NCBI RefSeq assembly: GCF_013184745.1
Contig: NZ_JAATVU010000005.1
Location: 62,001-126,000 of the forward strand
DNA from: Mangrovicoccus sp. HB161399
Lineage (GTDB): Bacteria > Pseudomonadota > Alphaproteobacteria > Rhodobacterales > Rhodobacteraceae
Length of the DNA stretch: 64,000 nt
Reading direction: 5' to 3'
Below the pieces are notes generated by a model. That model was not told where the DNA came from. It saw nothing but the letters and a program-made list of their open reading frames with translations, and made no database searches. Position 1 is the stretch's first letter. Every line of letters begins with the position of its first letter. Below, piece after piece: positions 25,028-34,464 of the stretch. Position numbers and translations under genes: made by a program.

Positions 25028-26650
25028 ATGCCCGTTCTCGACATCAGGAACCTCACCGTTTCCATCGACGCCAAGGACGGCGCCTCGGTCGTCCGCGACA
25101 TTTCCATCACCATCGAGCCGGGCGAGACCGTCTGCCTCGTGGGCGAATCCGGCTCGGGCAAGTCCGTCTCCTCGCTGGCGACGATGGGGCTCCTGCCCAA
25201 GGGCGCGCTGAAGGTGACGAAGGGCGAGATCCTGCTCGACGGCGAGGACATGCTGACGCTGTCCCCGGCGCAGCTGCGCGACCGCCGCGCCACCCGCATG
25301 TCGATGATCTTCCAGGAGCCGATGACCGCGCTCAACCCGGTGATCAAGGTCGGCGAGCAGATCGCCGAGGTGCTGGAGGCGCATACCAAGCTGTCCAATG
25401 CCGAGAGCCATGCCAAGGTCATGGACATTCTCGGCCAGGTCGGCCTGCCGGACATCGAGCGCATCGCGAAAAGCTATCCCCACCAGCTTTCGGGCGGCCA
25501 GCGGCAGCGGATCATGATCGCCATGGCGCTGATCCTGGAGCCGCGCCTGCTGATCGCCGACGAACCGACCACCGCGCTCGACGTCACCACGCAGCTGCAG
25601 ATCCTGCGGCTCATCAAGGAACTTCAGGAAAAGCACGGCACGGCCGTCCTCTTCATCACCCATGACATGGGCGTGGTCGCCGAGATCGCCGACCGGGTCT
25701 ACGTGATGAACCGCGGCGACATGGTCGAATCCGGCAAGGTCATGGACATCCTGGCGGCCCCCAAGATGGACTACACGCGGCGGCTGCTGTCCTCGGTCCC
25801 CTCGCTGGTGCCGCGACCCGCCCGCCCCGCGGCCAGCGCCAAGATCGCGCTGCAGGTCGTGGAGCTGAACAAGGTCTATGGCGGCGGCGGCTTCCTGTCC
25901 AAGTCCGCCGGCACCCATGCCGCGAAGGCGGTGAATTTCGACCTGAAGGCCGGCCGCACCCTCGGCATCGTCGGCGAAAGCGGCTCGGGCAAGTCCACCG
26001 TGGCGCGCTGCGTCATGCGGCTGATCGATCCCAGCTCGGGCGGCATCCGCGTCGGCGGGCAGGAAATCGCGGATCTGACCCCGCGCGGCCTGCATCCGTT
26101 CCGCAAGCGGCTGCAGATGGTGTTCCAGGATCCCTACCGCTCGCTCAACCCGCGGCTTTCGATCGAGGAATCGATCATCGAAGGGCCGATGAACTACGGC
26201 ATGCCGCGCGCCGAGGCCGTCGCCAAGGCCGACGAACTGCTGGAGCTCGTGGGCATGCCCGCAGGCTCGGCCAAGCGCTATCCGCACATGTTCTCGGGCG
26301 GGCAGCGCCAGCGCATTGCCATCGCCCGCGCGCTGGCCATGGAGCCGGAGCTGCTGGTCGCGGACGAGGCGGTCTCGGCGCTCGACGTCTCGGTGCAGGC
26401 GCAGGTGCTGGACCTGCTGGCCGAGATCCAGGAGCGCACGCAGATCGCCATCCTCTTCATTACCCATGACCTGCGAGTCGCAGCCCAGATCTGCGACGAG
26501 GTCGCGGTGATGAAGCGCGGCGAGGTCGTCGAATACGGCCTGACCGCCGATGTGCTGGGCGCGCCGCAGCACGACTACACCAAATCGCTTCTGGCCGCTG
26601 CGCCGGGCCGGGACTGGGACTTCCCCAATTTCCGCCCCGTGGCCGCCTGA
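25028..26650 (+). CDS. Fused two-domain ABC ATPase, DppD-DppF type, importer 2
   Basis: 540-residue protein with two nucleotide-binding domains. Domain 1 has Walker [12 protein letters not shown], signature LSGGQRQR and Walker [13 protein letters not shown]. Domain 2, from about residue 275, has Walker [12 protein letters not shown], signature FSGGQRQR and Walker [13 protein letters not shown]. The start at 25028 is two bases after the permease stop. Domain order and fusion match the ATPase of importer 1, but sequence divergence indicates separate lineages rather than a recent copy. Confidence 0.92.
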   Translation: MPVLDIRNLTVSIDAKDGASVVRDISITIEPGETVCLVGESGSGKSVSSLATMGLLPKGALKVTKGEILLDGEDMLTLSPAQLRDRRATRMSMIFQEPMTALNPVIKVGEQIAEVLEAHTKLSNAESHAKVMDILGQVGLPDIERIAKSYPHQLSGGQRQRIMIAMALILEPRLLIADEPTTALDVTTQLQILRLIKELQEKHGTAVLFITHDMGVVAEIADRVYVMNRGDMVESGKVMDILAAPKMDYTRRLLSSVPSLVPRPARPAASAKIALQVVELNKVYGGGGFLSKSAGTHAAKAVNFDLKAGRTLGIVGESGSGKSTVARCVMRLIDPSSGGIRVGGQEIADLTPRGLHPFRKRLQMVFQDPYRSLNPRLSIEESIIEGPMNYGMPRAEAVAKADELLELVGMPAGSAKRYPHMFSGGQRQRIAIARALAMEPELLVADEAVSALDVSVQAQVLDLLAEIQERTQIAILFITHDLRVAAQICDEVAVMKRGEVVEYGLTADVLGAPQHDYTKSLLAAAPGRDWDFPNFRPVAA

Positions 26651-26666
26651 CTTTAGGAGACCCAAC

Positions 26667-28187
26667 GTGCCCCGCATCGCTATCGGCGGTTTCCTGCACG
26701 AAACCAATACCTTCGCCCCTTCGAAGGCCACCTTCCAGGATTTCGTCCATGGCGGCGGCGCAGGCCGCATGCTGAAAGGCGAAGAGATCCTGGAGGAACT
26801 CGGCGACGTCAATGCCGCCATCTCCGGCGCGATCCGCCACGGGAAAGCCAAGGGCTGGGACCTGATCCCGACCATCTTCGCCGCGACCTCGCCCTCGGCC
26901 CATGTCACCTGCGACGCCTTCGAGCGGATCGCGGGCGACCTGATCGACGGCATCGCCGCGGCCATGCCTCTGGACGGCGTGTTCCTCGACCTGCACGGCG
27001 CGATGGTCACCGAACATCTCGATGACGGCGAAGGCGAGCTGCTGTGCCGCCTGCGCGACCGGATCGGCCCGGATATTCCGGTGGTGGTCTGCCTCGACCT
27101 CCATGCCAATGTCACGGCGAAGATGTTCGACCGCGCCGACGTTCTGGAAAGCTACCGCACCTATCCGCATGTCGACATGGCCGAAACCGGCCTGCGCGGT
27201 GCCCGCGCCCTGTCGAACATGCTGGATGGCAGCCGTCCCGCCAAGGCGATGCGGGTCGCGCCCTACCTGTCGGCCATCGCCTGGCAATGCACCTCCGCCG
27301 AGCCAGCCAAGGGTCTCTACGCGCAGATGGAGGCGCTGGCCGTAGAGAGCCGCGCGATGAGCTTCAACATGGGCTTCCCGGCGGCGGACTTCCCCGAATG
27401 CCAGATGACGGTGCTGGCCTATGGCGCGGGCGCGGACGCGGCCGCCGACACGCTGATGGCCGCCATCGAGGCCGCGGAACCGGCCTTCCGCGGCAAGGTC
27501 TACGCCCCGGACGAGGGCGTGGCAGAGGCGATGCGGCTGGCCGAAACCGCCGCCTCGCCGGTGGTCATCGCCGACACCCAGGACAATCCGGGCGCCGGCG
27601 CCGACAGCAACACGACCGGCATGATCCGCGCCATGGCTGCGGCGGGCGCAAAGGGCGCCATCGGCAATCTCTATGACCCTGCCGCTGCCGCCGCTGCCCA
27701 TGAGGCGGGCGCAGGGGCGACCCTGACGCTCGCCATCGGCGGACAGTCGGGCGTGCCCGGCGATGCGCCCTTCGAGGCCCGGTTCACGGTGGAATGTCTG
27801 TCCGACGGCGAGTTCACCGCCACCGGCCCCTATTACCGCGGCAAGAAGATGAGCATGGGCCCCTCGGCCTGCCTGCGCCTCGGCGACCTCAGGATCGCCG
27901 TGGTCTCGGCCAAGGCCCAGATGGCCGACCGCGGCATGTTCCGCCAGGTCGGCATCGTGCCCGAGAAGGAACCGATCCTGATCGTGAAGAGCTCCGTCCA
28001 TTTCCGCGCCGATTTCGAGCCGATCGCCGCCGCGCTGCTGACCTGCGCCGCGCCCGGCCCTATGGCGGTCGATCCCGGGGACCTGCCCTGGGAACGGCTC
28101 CGTCCCGGCCTGCGCATGGGCGCAATGGGCCCCGCATTCCAACCGCAAGACACCGACACGAAGGAGACCGCAAATGCCGGTCATTGA
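26667..28187 (+). CDS. M81-family metallopeptidase (microcystinase C/MlrC-like)
   Basis: 506-residue member of the MlrC family. The N-terminal motif IAIGGFLHETNTFAPS, then GVFLDLHGAMVTEH and VVVCLDLHANVTAKM, supply the presumed zinc ligands. Family members cleave linear peptides or release unusual amino acids; only MlrC itself is well studied. I assign a GTG start at 26667 because it is preceded by TAGGAGA and begins the conserved strand directly. It lies 16 bases after the importer ATPase and overlaps the next gene by 14 bases, so intracellular degradation of the imported peptide is likely. Confidence 0.85.
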   Translation: MPRIAIGGFLHETNTFAPSKATFQDFVHGGGAGRMLKGEEILEELGDVNAAISGAIRHGKAKGWDLIPTIFAATSPSAHVTCDAFERIAGDLIDGIAAAMPLDGVFLDLHGAMVTEHLDDGEGELLCRLRDRIGPDIPVVVCLDLHANVTAKMFDRADVLESYRTYPHVDMAETGLRGARALSNMLDGSRPAKAMRVAPYLSAIAWQCTSAEPAKGLYAQMEALAVESRAMSFNMGFPAADFPECQMTVLAYGAGADAAADTLMAAIEAAEPAFRGKVYAPDEGVAEAMRLAETAASPVVIADTQDNPGAGADSNTTGMIRAMAAAGAKGAIGNLYDPAAAAAAHEAGAGATLTLAIGGQSGVPGDAPFEARFTVECLSDGEFTATGPYYRGKKMSMGPSACLRLGDLRIAVVSAKAQMADRGMFRQVGIVPEKEPILIVKSSVHFRADFEPIAAALLTCAAPGPMAVDPGDLPWERLRPGLRMGAMGPAFQPQDTDTKETANAGH

Positions 28188-29334
28188 TGGCATCGCCGCC
28201 TTTGCCGACGAGCTGACGGCGATCCGCCGCGACTTCCACGAACACCCCGAGCTGGGCTTCCAAGAGATCCGCACCTCCGGCATCGTCGCCGAAAAGCTGG
28301 CCGAATGGGGCATCGAGGTCACCAAGGGCCTGGGCAAGACCGGCGTCGTGGGCGTGCTGAAGGGCACCAAGCCGGGCCGCACCATCGGGCTGCGCGCCGA
28401 CATGGACGCGCTGCCGATCCACGAGGAAACCAACCTGCCCTGGTCGTCGAAGACCCCCGGCGTGATGCATGCCTGCGGCCATGACGGCCACACCACCATG
28501 CTTCTGGGCGCGGCGCGCTACCTGTCGGAAAACCGCGATTTCGCGGGCACGGCGGTCTTCATCTTCCAGCCGGCCGAGGAGGGCCTGGGCGGCGCGCGGG
28601 CGATGCTGGCCGACGGGCTCTTCGAGAAATTCCCCTGCGACGAGATCTACGGGATGCACAATGCCCCGCATCACCAGCCGGACCTGGTGCAGGTGAAGAA
28701 GGGCGCGGCCATGGCCGGCTCGGATTTCTTCGACATCAAGATCACCGGCCGCGGCAGCCACGGCGCGCGCCCAGAGGATTCCAAGGACCCGGTGGTGATC
28801 GCCACCGCGCTGGTGCAGCAGCTCCAGTCCATCGTTTCGCGCAATGTCGCGCCGACCAGCCCGGCCGTTGTCTCGGTCACGAAGATCCACGCGGGCGACG
28901 CCTATAACGTCGTGCCGAACACCGCGGAACTGGGCGGCACGATCCGCTTCTTCGACACCAAGGTCGGCGAGATGATCTCCGAGCGGATGCGCGCCATCTG
29001 CGCGGGTGCCGCCACCGCCTATGACGTCGAAATCGAGGTGGACATCCGCAATGTCTTCGACGTGCTGGTCAACGACGACAGCCTGTCCGAGGCGATCCTC
29101 GCCGCTTCGGGCGACGTGGTCGGCGCCGAGATGTCCGGCCTGACCACCGAGCTGGTCATGGGCTCCGAGGATTTCGCCGACATGCTGCGCGCGGTGCCGG
29201 GCGCCTATTGCACCATCGGCCATTCCGGCGGCATCCCGGTCCACAATCCGGGCTTCACGCTCGATGACGCGATCCTGCCGGTCGGCGCCTCGATATACGC
29301 CAATCTCGTCACCCAGCGGGGCGCAGCGGCATGA
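28174..29334 (+). CDS. M20D amidohydrolase (HipO/aminoacylase type)
   Basis: 386-residue zinc amidohydrolase of the hippurate hydrolase/N-acyl-amino-acid hydrolase group. Visible signatures are FHEHPELGFQEIRTSGIV, LRADMDALPIHEETNLPW, HACGHDGHTTMLLGAARYL and IFQPAEEGLGGA, and a late metal-binding region ELVMGSEDFADML. It removes acyl groups from amino acids. Its start lies inside the end of the M81 gene and its stop overlaps the next gene by four bases. Confidence 0.92.
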   Translation: MPVIDGIAAFADELTAIRRDFHEHPELGFQEIRTSGIVAEKLAEWGIEVTKGLGKTGVVGVLKGTKPGRTIGLRADMDALPIHEETNLPWSSKTPGVMHACGHDGHTTMLLGAARYLSENRDFAGTAVFIFQPAEEGLGGARAMLADGLFEKFPCDEIYGMHNAPHHQPDLVQVKKGAAMAGSDFFDIKITGRGSHGARPEDSKDPVVIATALVQQLQSIVSRNVAPTSPAVVSVTKIHAGDAYNVVPNTAELGGTIRFFDTKVGEMISERMRAICAGAATAYDVEIEVDIRNVFDVLVNDDSLSEAILAASGDVVGAEMSGLTTELVMGSEDFADMLRAVPGAYCTIGHSGGIPVHNPGFTLDDAILPVGASIYANLVTQRGAAA

Positions 29335-30467
29335 CCACCTGGAAAGACCTAGACTTCGACACCGACGGGATCATCGACGGCCTGAAGCCCTGGATCGAGT
29401 GCGAAAGCCCGACCTGGGATGCCACCGCCGTCGACAGGATGATGGACCTCGTCGCGATGAAATGCGCCGAGCTCGGCGCCACGGTGGAGCGCATCCCCGG
29501 TGTCATGGGGCTCGGCGGCTCGGTCCGCGCGCGCTTCCCGCATCCCAAGATGGGCGAGCCGGGCATCATGATCACCGGCCATTTCGACACCGTCCACCCT
29601 GTCGGGACGCTGGCGAAGAACCCGTTCCGCCGCGAGGGCGGCAAGGTCTACGGGCCCGGCATCCAGGACATGAAGGGCGGCAACTACATCACGCTGGAGG
29701 CCATCCGGAAGATCCAGGAAGCCGGCATCGAGACGCCGCTGCCGATCGTCGCGCTCTTCACCCCCGACGAGGAAATCGGCACCCCCGCCACGCGGCAGCT
29801 GATCGAGACCGAGGCCAAGCGCGCCAAATACGTGCTCTGCCCCGAGCCCGCGCATCCCGACAACGGCGTCTGCACCGGGCGCTATGCCATCGCGCGGTTC
29901 AACCTGGCCGCCGAGGGCAAGCCCAGCCATGCCGGCGCCAACGTCAAGGGCGGCATCTCGGCGGTGCGGGAGCTGGCCAAGCGGATCATCGAGATCGAGG
30001 AGATGACCAGCGAGGACTGCACCTTCTCCTGCAACAACATCCATAGCGGCCAGTGGGTGAACTGCGTGCCTTCCTTCGCCTCCGCCGAATGCCTGTCCAT
30101 GGCAAAGGAGCAGGCGGATCTGGATGCGGGGATCGAGCGGATGCTGGCGCTGACCGGCGAACGCAACGGCGTGCGCTTCGCCGTCACCCGCGGCGTCACC
30201 CGCCCGGTCTGGGAGCCGGGCCTCGAAGGCACGATGTTCCTCTACGAAAAGGCGCGGGCGATTTCGGAGGAACTCGGCTTCGACATGCCCCACCGCAGCC
30301 AGGGCGGCGGCTCCGACGCGAACTTCACCGGCGCGCTCGGCATTCCATCGCTGTGCTCGCTCGGCGTGAAGGGCGACGGGCTGCATACCCTGAACGAGCA
30401 TATCGACGAGGATTTCATCGTTCCGCGCACCCGCATGATGGCGGGCATGCTGACAACCCTCGCCTGA
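29331..30467 (+). CDS. M20 peptidase, glutamate carboxypeptidase (CPG2) type
   Basis: 378-residue M20-family carboxypeptidase. Metal ligands are His in ITGHFDTVHPVG, Asp in GPGIQDMKGGNY, Glu-Glu in FTPDEEIGTPA and a late His in DGLHTLNEHIDEDF; EPAHPDNGVCTGRYA is the dimer-domain entry typical of CPG2. No signal peptide is seen, so it should act in the cytoplasm. It ends the importer-2 operon and converges with the nitrilase gene, with two bases between stop codons. Confidence 0.88.
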   Translation: MTTWKDLDFDTDGIIDGLKPWIECESPTWDATAVDRMMDLVAMKCAELGATVERIPGVMGLGGSVRARFPHPKMGEPGIMITGHFDTVHPVGTLAKNPFRREGGKVYGPGIQDMKGGNYITLEAIRKIQEAGIETPLPIVALFTPDEEIGTPATRQLIETEAKRAKYVLCPEPAHPDNGVCTGRYAIARFNLAAEGKPSHAGANVKGGISAVRELAKRIIEIEEMTSEDCTFSCNNIHSGQWVNCVPSFASAECLSMAKEQADLDAGIERMLALTGERNGVRFAVTRGVTRPVWEPGLEGTMFLYEKARAISEELGFDMPHRSQGGGSDANFTGALGIPSLCSLGVKGDGLHTLNEHIDEDFIVPRTRMMAGMLTTLA

Positions 30468-30469
30468 CC

Positions 30470-31249
30470 CTACGCTCCGTCCGGCAGCCGCAGATCGGCA
30501 AGCTGGGCGGAGATCGCCTCCGCCGGGTAGGAGCCGAGCTCGGGCAGCTCCGCGATGATCAGCGCGGGCGGCGTCCCGGCCGCGGCCACCACTGCCCCGT
30601 CCGGTCCCGCGATCACCGAGCCGCCGCCGAAGGCCAGCCCGCCATCGTCCCCGCAGTAATTCGCATAGGCGACAAAGGCCCCGTTCTCGCAGGCCCGTGC
30701 CGGGACGAGCAGGCGCTGGACATGCTCGTAGCCCGCCGGGTTCGCGGTCGGCACCAGGATCGCCTGCGCGCCTCGCCGGGCAAGGCCGCGGGCATGTTCC
30801 GGGAACTCGATGTCATAGCAGATCAAGAGGCCGAAGCGCCGTCCGCCCAGTTCGAACAGCGGCGGCGGGGCGTCTCCGGCACGGAAGCTCGCCCGCTCCA
30901 TCTCGCCGAACAGCTGGATCTTGCGGTAATGCGCCAGGACGGTCCCGTCCGGCCCGATCGCCGTGGCCGCGTTCCAGACATCCTCGCCGTCCCGCTCGGC
31001 CCAGCCGAAGACCAGCGCGACCCCGTGCGTCCGGGCAAGATCGGCCGCGGCCATCTCCCACGGACCGCCGCGCGGCTCGGCCTCGGCGGCATGGCGGGCG
31101 GGACAGTTGTAGCCCGGCAGCAGCAATTCGGGCGCAACCAGCAGCCCTGCACCGGCAGCAGCGGCAGAGGCCATGGCGGCCTCGAGCGCGTCGAGGCGCT
31201 CCTCTGCGGTGGTCAGGTCGGCTTGCATCTGCAGGAGGGCGAGTTTCAT
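30470..31249 (-). CDS. Carbon-nitrogen hydrolase (nitrilase superfamily amidase)
   Basis: 259-residue nitrilase-superfamily protein. The Glu-Lys-Cys triad is visible as Glu in LLVAPELLLPGY, Lys in AHYRKIQLFGEM and Cys in LLICYDIEFPEH. The size matches small omega-amidase or aliphatic amidase branches that hydrolyse amides to acid and ammonia in the cytoplasm. It is transcribed divergently from a branched-chain amino-acid-type importer, so its substrate may be an amide taken up by that system. That pairing is inference. Confidence 0.88.
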   Translation of the reverse strand: MKLALLQMQADLTTAEERLDALEAAMASAAAAGAGLLVAPELLLPGYNCPARHAAEAEPRGGPWEMAAADLARTHGVALVFGWAERDGEDVWNAATAIGPDGTVLAHYRKIQLFGEMERASFRAGDAPPPLFELGGRRFGLLICYDIEFPEHARGLARRGAQAILVPTANPAGYEHVQRLLVPARACENGAFVAYANYCGDDGGLAFGGGSVIAGPDGAVVAAAGTPPALIIAELPELGSYPAEAISAQLADLRLPDGA

Positions 31250-31325
31250 GCCCCAGCCTTACAGCCGAACGCTCCGCCGGGGAAGCGATCGCAGGCGGCC
31301 CTGACCCCGCGCCCTGCGGCCGGTT

Positions 31326-31350
31326 GGCACGTCGCCATTCGCCGCGTGCC
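31326..31350. promoter_or_regulatory. Candidate operator between nitrilase and importer genes
   Basis: The 164-base divergent gap contains a perfect inverted repeat GGCACG-N13-CGTGCC. No regulator gene is adjacent, so the factor is unknown. I see no clear promoter hexamers. Confidence 0.3.
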
Positions 31351-31413
31351 GGGCAACACTTCTGCGTGAAGGGCCGCCAGAGCCCGCGACACATGACCGA
31401 CAGGGATTTCCGC

Positions 31414-32571
31414 ATGCTGCGTTCCACTCTTTCCGCCCTCGCCCTTGCCGCCGTGGCCCTGCCCGGCCTCGCCGCTGCCGAACCGCTGAAGGTCGGCGTC
31501 CTCTTGACCCTTTCCGGCCCGCCCGCCGTTCTGGGCGAACATGCCCGCGACGGCGCGCTGCTGGCGCTGAAGAAGCTCGGCGGCACGCTCGGCGGCATGG
31601 AGGCCGAATTCCTGGTGACGGATGCCGAAGGCAAGCCCGACATCGCCGCACAGAAGGCCCGCCGCCTCGTCGAAAGCGACGGCGCGGAATTCGTGATCGG
31701 GCCGATCTTCTCCAACGTCATGGCTGCGATCGCCGGGCCGGTGACCGAGGCGGGCGCCTTCCTGCTTTCGCCGAATTCCGGTCCCTCCGTGCTGGCCGGC
31801 GAGGGCTGCAACACCGATATCTTCGTCGTCTCCTACCAGAACGACCAGCCCGACCAGGTGATGGGCGAATACGCCAACGGCGCGGGCTACGGCAACGTCG
31901 TGCTGATCGCGCCGAACTACCAGGCCGGCATGGACCATCTGGGCGGCTTCAAGCGCACCTACGAGGGCACCGTCACCAGCGAGCTGCTGACCCAATTGGG
32001 CCAGCTCGACTATTCCGCGGAGCTGGCGCAGATCGCGGCCTTCCAGCCGGATGCGGTCTATGCCTTCCTGCCCGGCGGCATGGGCGTGAACTTCGTCAAG
32101 CAATATGCGCAGGCCGGCCTGTCGGGCATTCCGATGATGTCGAGCTTCACCACCGACGAGACCACGCTGCCGGCCATGCAGGACGCCGCGCTGGGAATGT
32201 ATTCCTCGGGCTCCTGGGCGCCGGATCTGGACGTGCCTGGCAATGCCGAGTTCGTCGCGGAGTTCATCGCCGAATACGGACGGGTTCCCGCCAGCTACGC
32301 CGCCTATGCCTATGACACGGTGATGCTGATCGACGCCGCCGTCGCAGCGGCAGGCACCGAGGACCGCGACGCGCTGCGCGAGGCGCTGAAAACCGTCGAT
32401 TTTCCGACCGTCCGCGGCAAGTTCTCCTTCGGCGCCAACCAGTTTCCGGTGCAGGACTTCTACCTGACCGAGGTCGTGCAGCGCGAGGACGGCGCCTATG
32501 CAACGTCGGCCAAGGAGCTGGTCGTGGCCGATTACGTCGACGCCTATGCCGGCGCCTGCACCGCCGACTGA
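31414..32571 (+). CDS. Branched-chain amino-acid-type ABC importer, periplasmic binding protein
   Basis: 385-residue type I binding protein (Peripla_BP_6, LivJ class). A Sec signal peptide ends LPGLAAA before EPLKVGVLLTLSGPPAVLG, the usual start of the mature fold. SPNSGPSVLAGEGCNTDIF and the ligand-pocket region follow. I chose the ATG at 31414 because AGGGA lies seven bases upstream and the signal peptide has standard length; an ATG at 31393 would add seven residues. HAAT importers of this family also take up urea, amides and aromatic acids, so leucine is not assured. Confidence 0.9.
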   Translation: MLRSTLSALALAAVALPGLAAAEPLKVGVLLTLSGPPAVLGEHARDGALLALKKLGGTLGGMEAEFLVTDAEGKPDIAAQKARRLVESDGAEFVIGPIFSNVMAAIAGPVTEAGAFLLSPNSGPSVLAGEGCNTDIFVVSYQNDQPDQVMGEYANGAGYGNVVLIAPNYQAGMDHLGGFKRTYEGTVTSELLTQLGQLDYSAELAQIAAFQPDAVYAFLPGGMGVNFVKQYAQAGLSGIPMMSSFTTDETTLPAMQDAALGMYSSGSWAPDLDVPGNAEFVAEFIAEYGRVPASYAAYAYDTVMLIDAAVAAAGTEDRDALREALKTVDFPTVRGKFSFGANQFPVQDFYLTEVVQREDGAYATSAKELVVADYVDAYAGACTAD

Positions 32572-32579
32572 TCCCTGAA

Positions 32580-32597
32580 GGCGGGCCCCGGCCCGCC
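32580..32597 (+). promoter_or_regulatory. GC hairpin after binding-protein gene 3
   Basis: Perfect 8-base inverted repeat GGCGGGCC-N2-GGCCCGCC filling nearly all of the 28 bases between the binding-protein stop and the permease start. It covers the only ribosome-binding-like AAGG, so it could both stabilise the upstream mRNA and lower permease translation. Confidence 0.6.
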
Positions 32598-32599
32598 CC

Positions 32600-33523
32600 A
32601 TGCGCATGGCCAATCTCTTCCTGCTCCAGCTCCTCAACGGGGCGCAATTCGGCATCCTGCTGTTCCTCGTCGCCGCCGGGCTGACGCTGGTCTTCGGGAT
32701 CATGGATTTCATCAACCTCGCCCATGGCGTGCTCTACATGCTGGGCGCGTACCTGATGGCGATGTTCGCGCTGGCCACGGGCAGCTTCTGGCTCGGCCTT
32801 CTACTGGCCCTCGGCGCGACGCTGGCTGTGGGGCTGGTACTGGAATGGGCTGTCTTCCGAAGGCTCTATGACCGGCCGCATCTCGACCAGGTGCTGGCGA
32901 CTTTCGCGCTGCTTCTCATCCTGTCCGAGGGGGTGAAGATCCTCTGGGGCTCCGCCCCGCTCAACGTCGCCATGCCTGAGCTGCTTTCCGGCTCCGTCCC
33001 CCTGGCCGGTCCGCTGCGCTATCCTGTCTACCGGATCGCGATCATCGCCGCAGGACTGGCCACCGCGCTCGGCCTCTGGTGGCTGATCACCCGCACCCGC
33101 GCGGGGATGCTCTTGCGCGCCGGCGCGTCGAACCGGCCGATGGTGGCCGCGCTCGGCGTGGACATCTCGCGGCTCTTCATGCTGGTCTTCGCCCTCGGCG
33201 CGATGCTGGCCGGTTTCGCAGGCGCGCTGGTCTCGCCGGTCCTCTCGGTCGATCCCGGCATGGGCGACCAGATCCTGATCCTGACCTTCGTCGTGATCGT
33301 CATCGGCGGGGTCGGCTCGGTGAAGGGCGCCTTCGCGGGCGCGCTGCTCGTCGGCATCGTCGACACGGTGGGGCGCATCTTCGGGCCGATCTGGCTGAAG
33401 CTCGTCATGGATCCCGCCGCCGCCGCGCAGGCCGGGCGGGTGCTGGCGCCGATGCTGATCTACCTCCTGATGGCCGCGGTGCTGAGCTGGCGGCCCAACG
33501 GGCTCTTCGGGCGGCCGTCATGA
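32600..33523 (+). CDS. livH: Branched-chain amino-acid-type ABC permease LivH
   Basis: 307-residue permease of the LivH class. The N-terminus NLFLLQLLNGAQFGILLFLVAAGLTL and GIMDFINLAHGVLYMLGAYL are characteristic, and MADMB-type loop RAGASNRPMVAALGVDISRLF contacts the ATPases. The start may be the ATG at 32600 or 32606. It overlaps livM by four bases (ATGA). LivH and LivM together form the channel for the binding protein at 31414. Confidence 0.92.
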   Translation: MRMANLFLLQLLNGAQFGILLFLVAAGLTLVFGIMDFINLAHGVLYMLGAYLMAMFALATGSFWLGLLLALGATLAVGLVLEWAVFRRLYDRPHLDQVLATFALLLILSEGVKILWGSAPLNVAMPELLSGSVPLAGPLRYPVYRIAIIAAGLATALGLWWLITRTRAGMLLRAGASNRPMVAALGVDISRLFMLVFALGAMLAGFAGALVSPVLSVDPGMGDQILILTFVVIVIGGVGSVKGAFAGALLVGIVDTVGRIFGPIWLKLVMDPAAAAQAGRVLAPMLIYLLMAAVLSWRPNGLFGRPS

Positions 33524-34464
33524 GCGCCGCGCCGAAAGCCGCCATCGCGCTCCTCGTCCTGATGGCGCTGGTCCCGCCCCTGGCCGCCGCAATCGGCGAC
33601 CCGTTCCTGACCGTGATCGCCACCCGCATGGCGGTCTTCGCCATCGCCGCGCTGTCCTTGGACCTGATCCTGGGCTACGGCGCCCTGGTCAGCTTCGGCC
33701 ATGCCGCCTATCTGGGCCTCGGCGCCTATGCCGTCGCAGTCTGCGCGCGCCACGGGATCACCGACCTCGTCGTCCAGATGGCCGCCGGGGCCGGGGCCGC
33801 CGCCGTCTTCGCCGCGGTCTCCGGGGCGATCTCGCTGAGGACCCGCGGCATCTATTTCATCATGATCACGCTCGCCTTCGGGCAGATGGCCTATTTCTTC
33901 TTCGTCTCGCTGTCGGCCTATGGCGGCGATGACGGCACATCGCTGGCCGCGCGCTCCACCCTGCTGGGCCGGGACTGGCTGGAGAACGACACTGCCTTCT
34001 TCTACGTGGTGCTCGCCTGCCTCGCGCTCGCCTATGGCGGGCTGCACCGGCTCGTCCATGCCCGCTTCGGCCGGGTGCTGATCGGCACGCGGGAAAGCGA
34101 GCTGAGGATGCGCGCGATCGGCTACCGGCCCTTCCGCTACCGGCTGGCCGCCTACGTGATCTCGGGGATGATCTGCGCGGTTGCGGGCGTTCTGCTGGCG
34201 AACCAGACCGAATACGTATCGCCCGCCTACATGGCCTGGACGCGCTCGGGCGAGCTGATCGTCATGCTCCTGCTCGGCGGGATCGGCACGCTGGCGGGCG
34301 CCATGGCCGGGGCGCTTGTCACCGTCGGGCTGGAGGAACTGCTGGCCGGCTGGTCGGAGCACTGGCGGCTGGGCTTCGGCCTGATCCTTCTGGCGGTGGT
34401 GCTGTGGTCGCCGGCCGGGCTGGCCGGGCTGGTGCGCCGCCTGCTTCCGGGGGACCGGGCATGA
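33520..34464 (+). CDS. livM: Branched-chain amino-acid-type ABC permease LivM
   Basis: 314-residue LivM-class permease. The signature ALSLDLILGYGALVSFGHAAYLGLGAY near residue 45 and the ATPase-contact loop RESELRMRAIGYRPFRYRL are clear. The start ATG overlaps the livH stop and the stop overlaps the livG start, each by four bases, so subunit amounts are coupled. Confidence 0.92.
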   Translation: MSAAPKAAIALLVLMALVPPLAAAIGDPFLTVIATRMAVFAIAALSLDLILGYGALVSFGHAAYLGLGAYAVAVCARHGITDLVVQMAAGAGAAAVFAAVSGAISLRTRGIYFIMITLAFGQMAYFFFVSLSAYGGDDGTSLAARSTLLGRDWLENDTAFFYVVLACLALAYGGLHRLVHARFGRVLIGTRESELRMRAIGYRPFRYRLAAYVISGMICAVAGVLLANQTEYVSPAYMAWTRSGELIVMLLLGGIGTLAGAMAGALVTVGLEELLAGWSEHWRLGFGLILLAVVLWSPAGLAGLVRRLLPGDRA

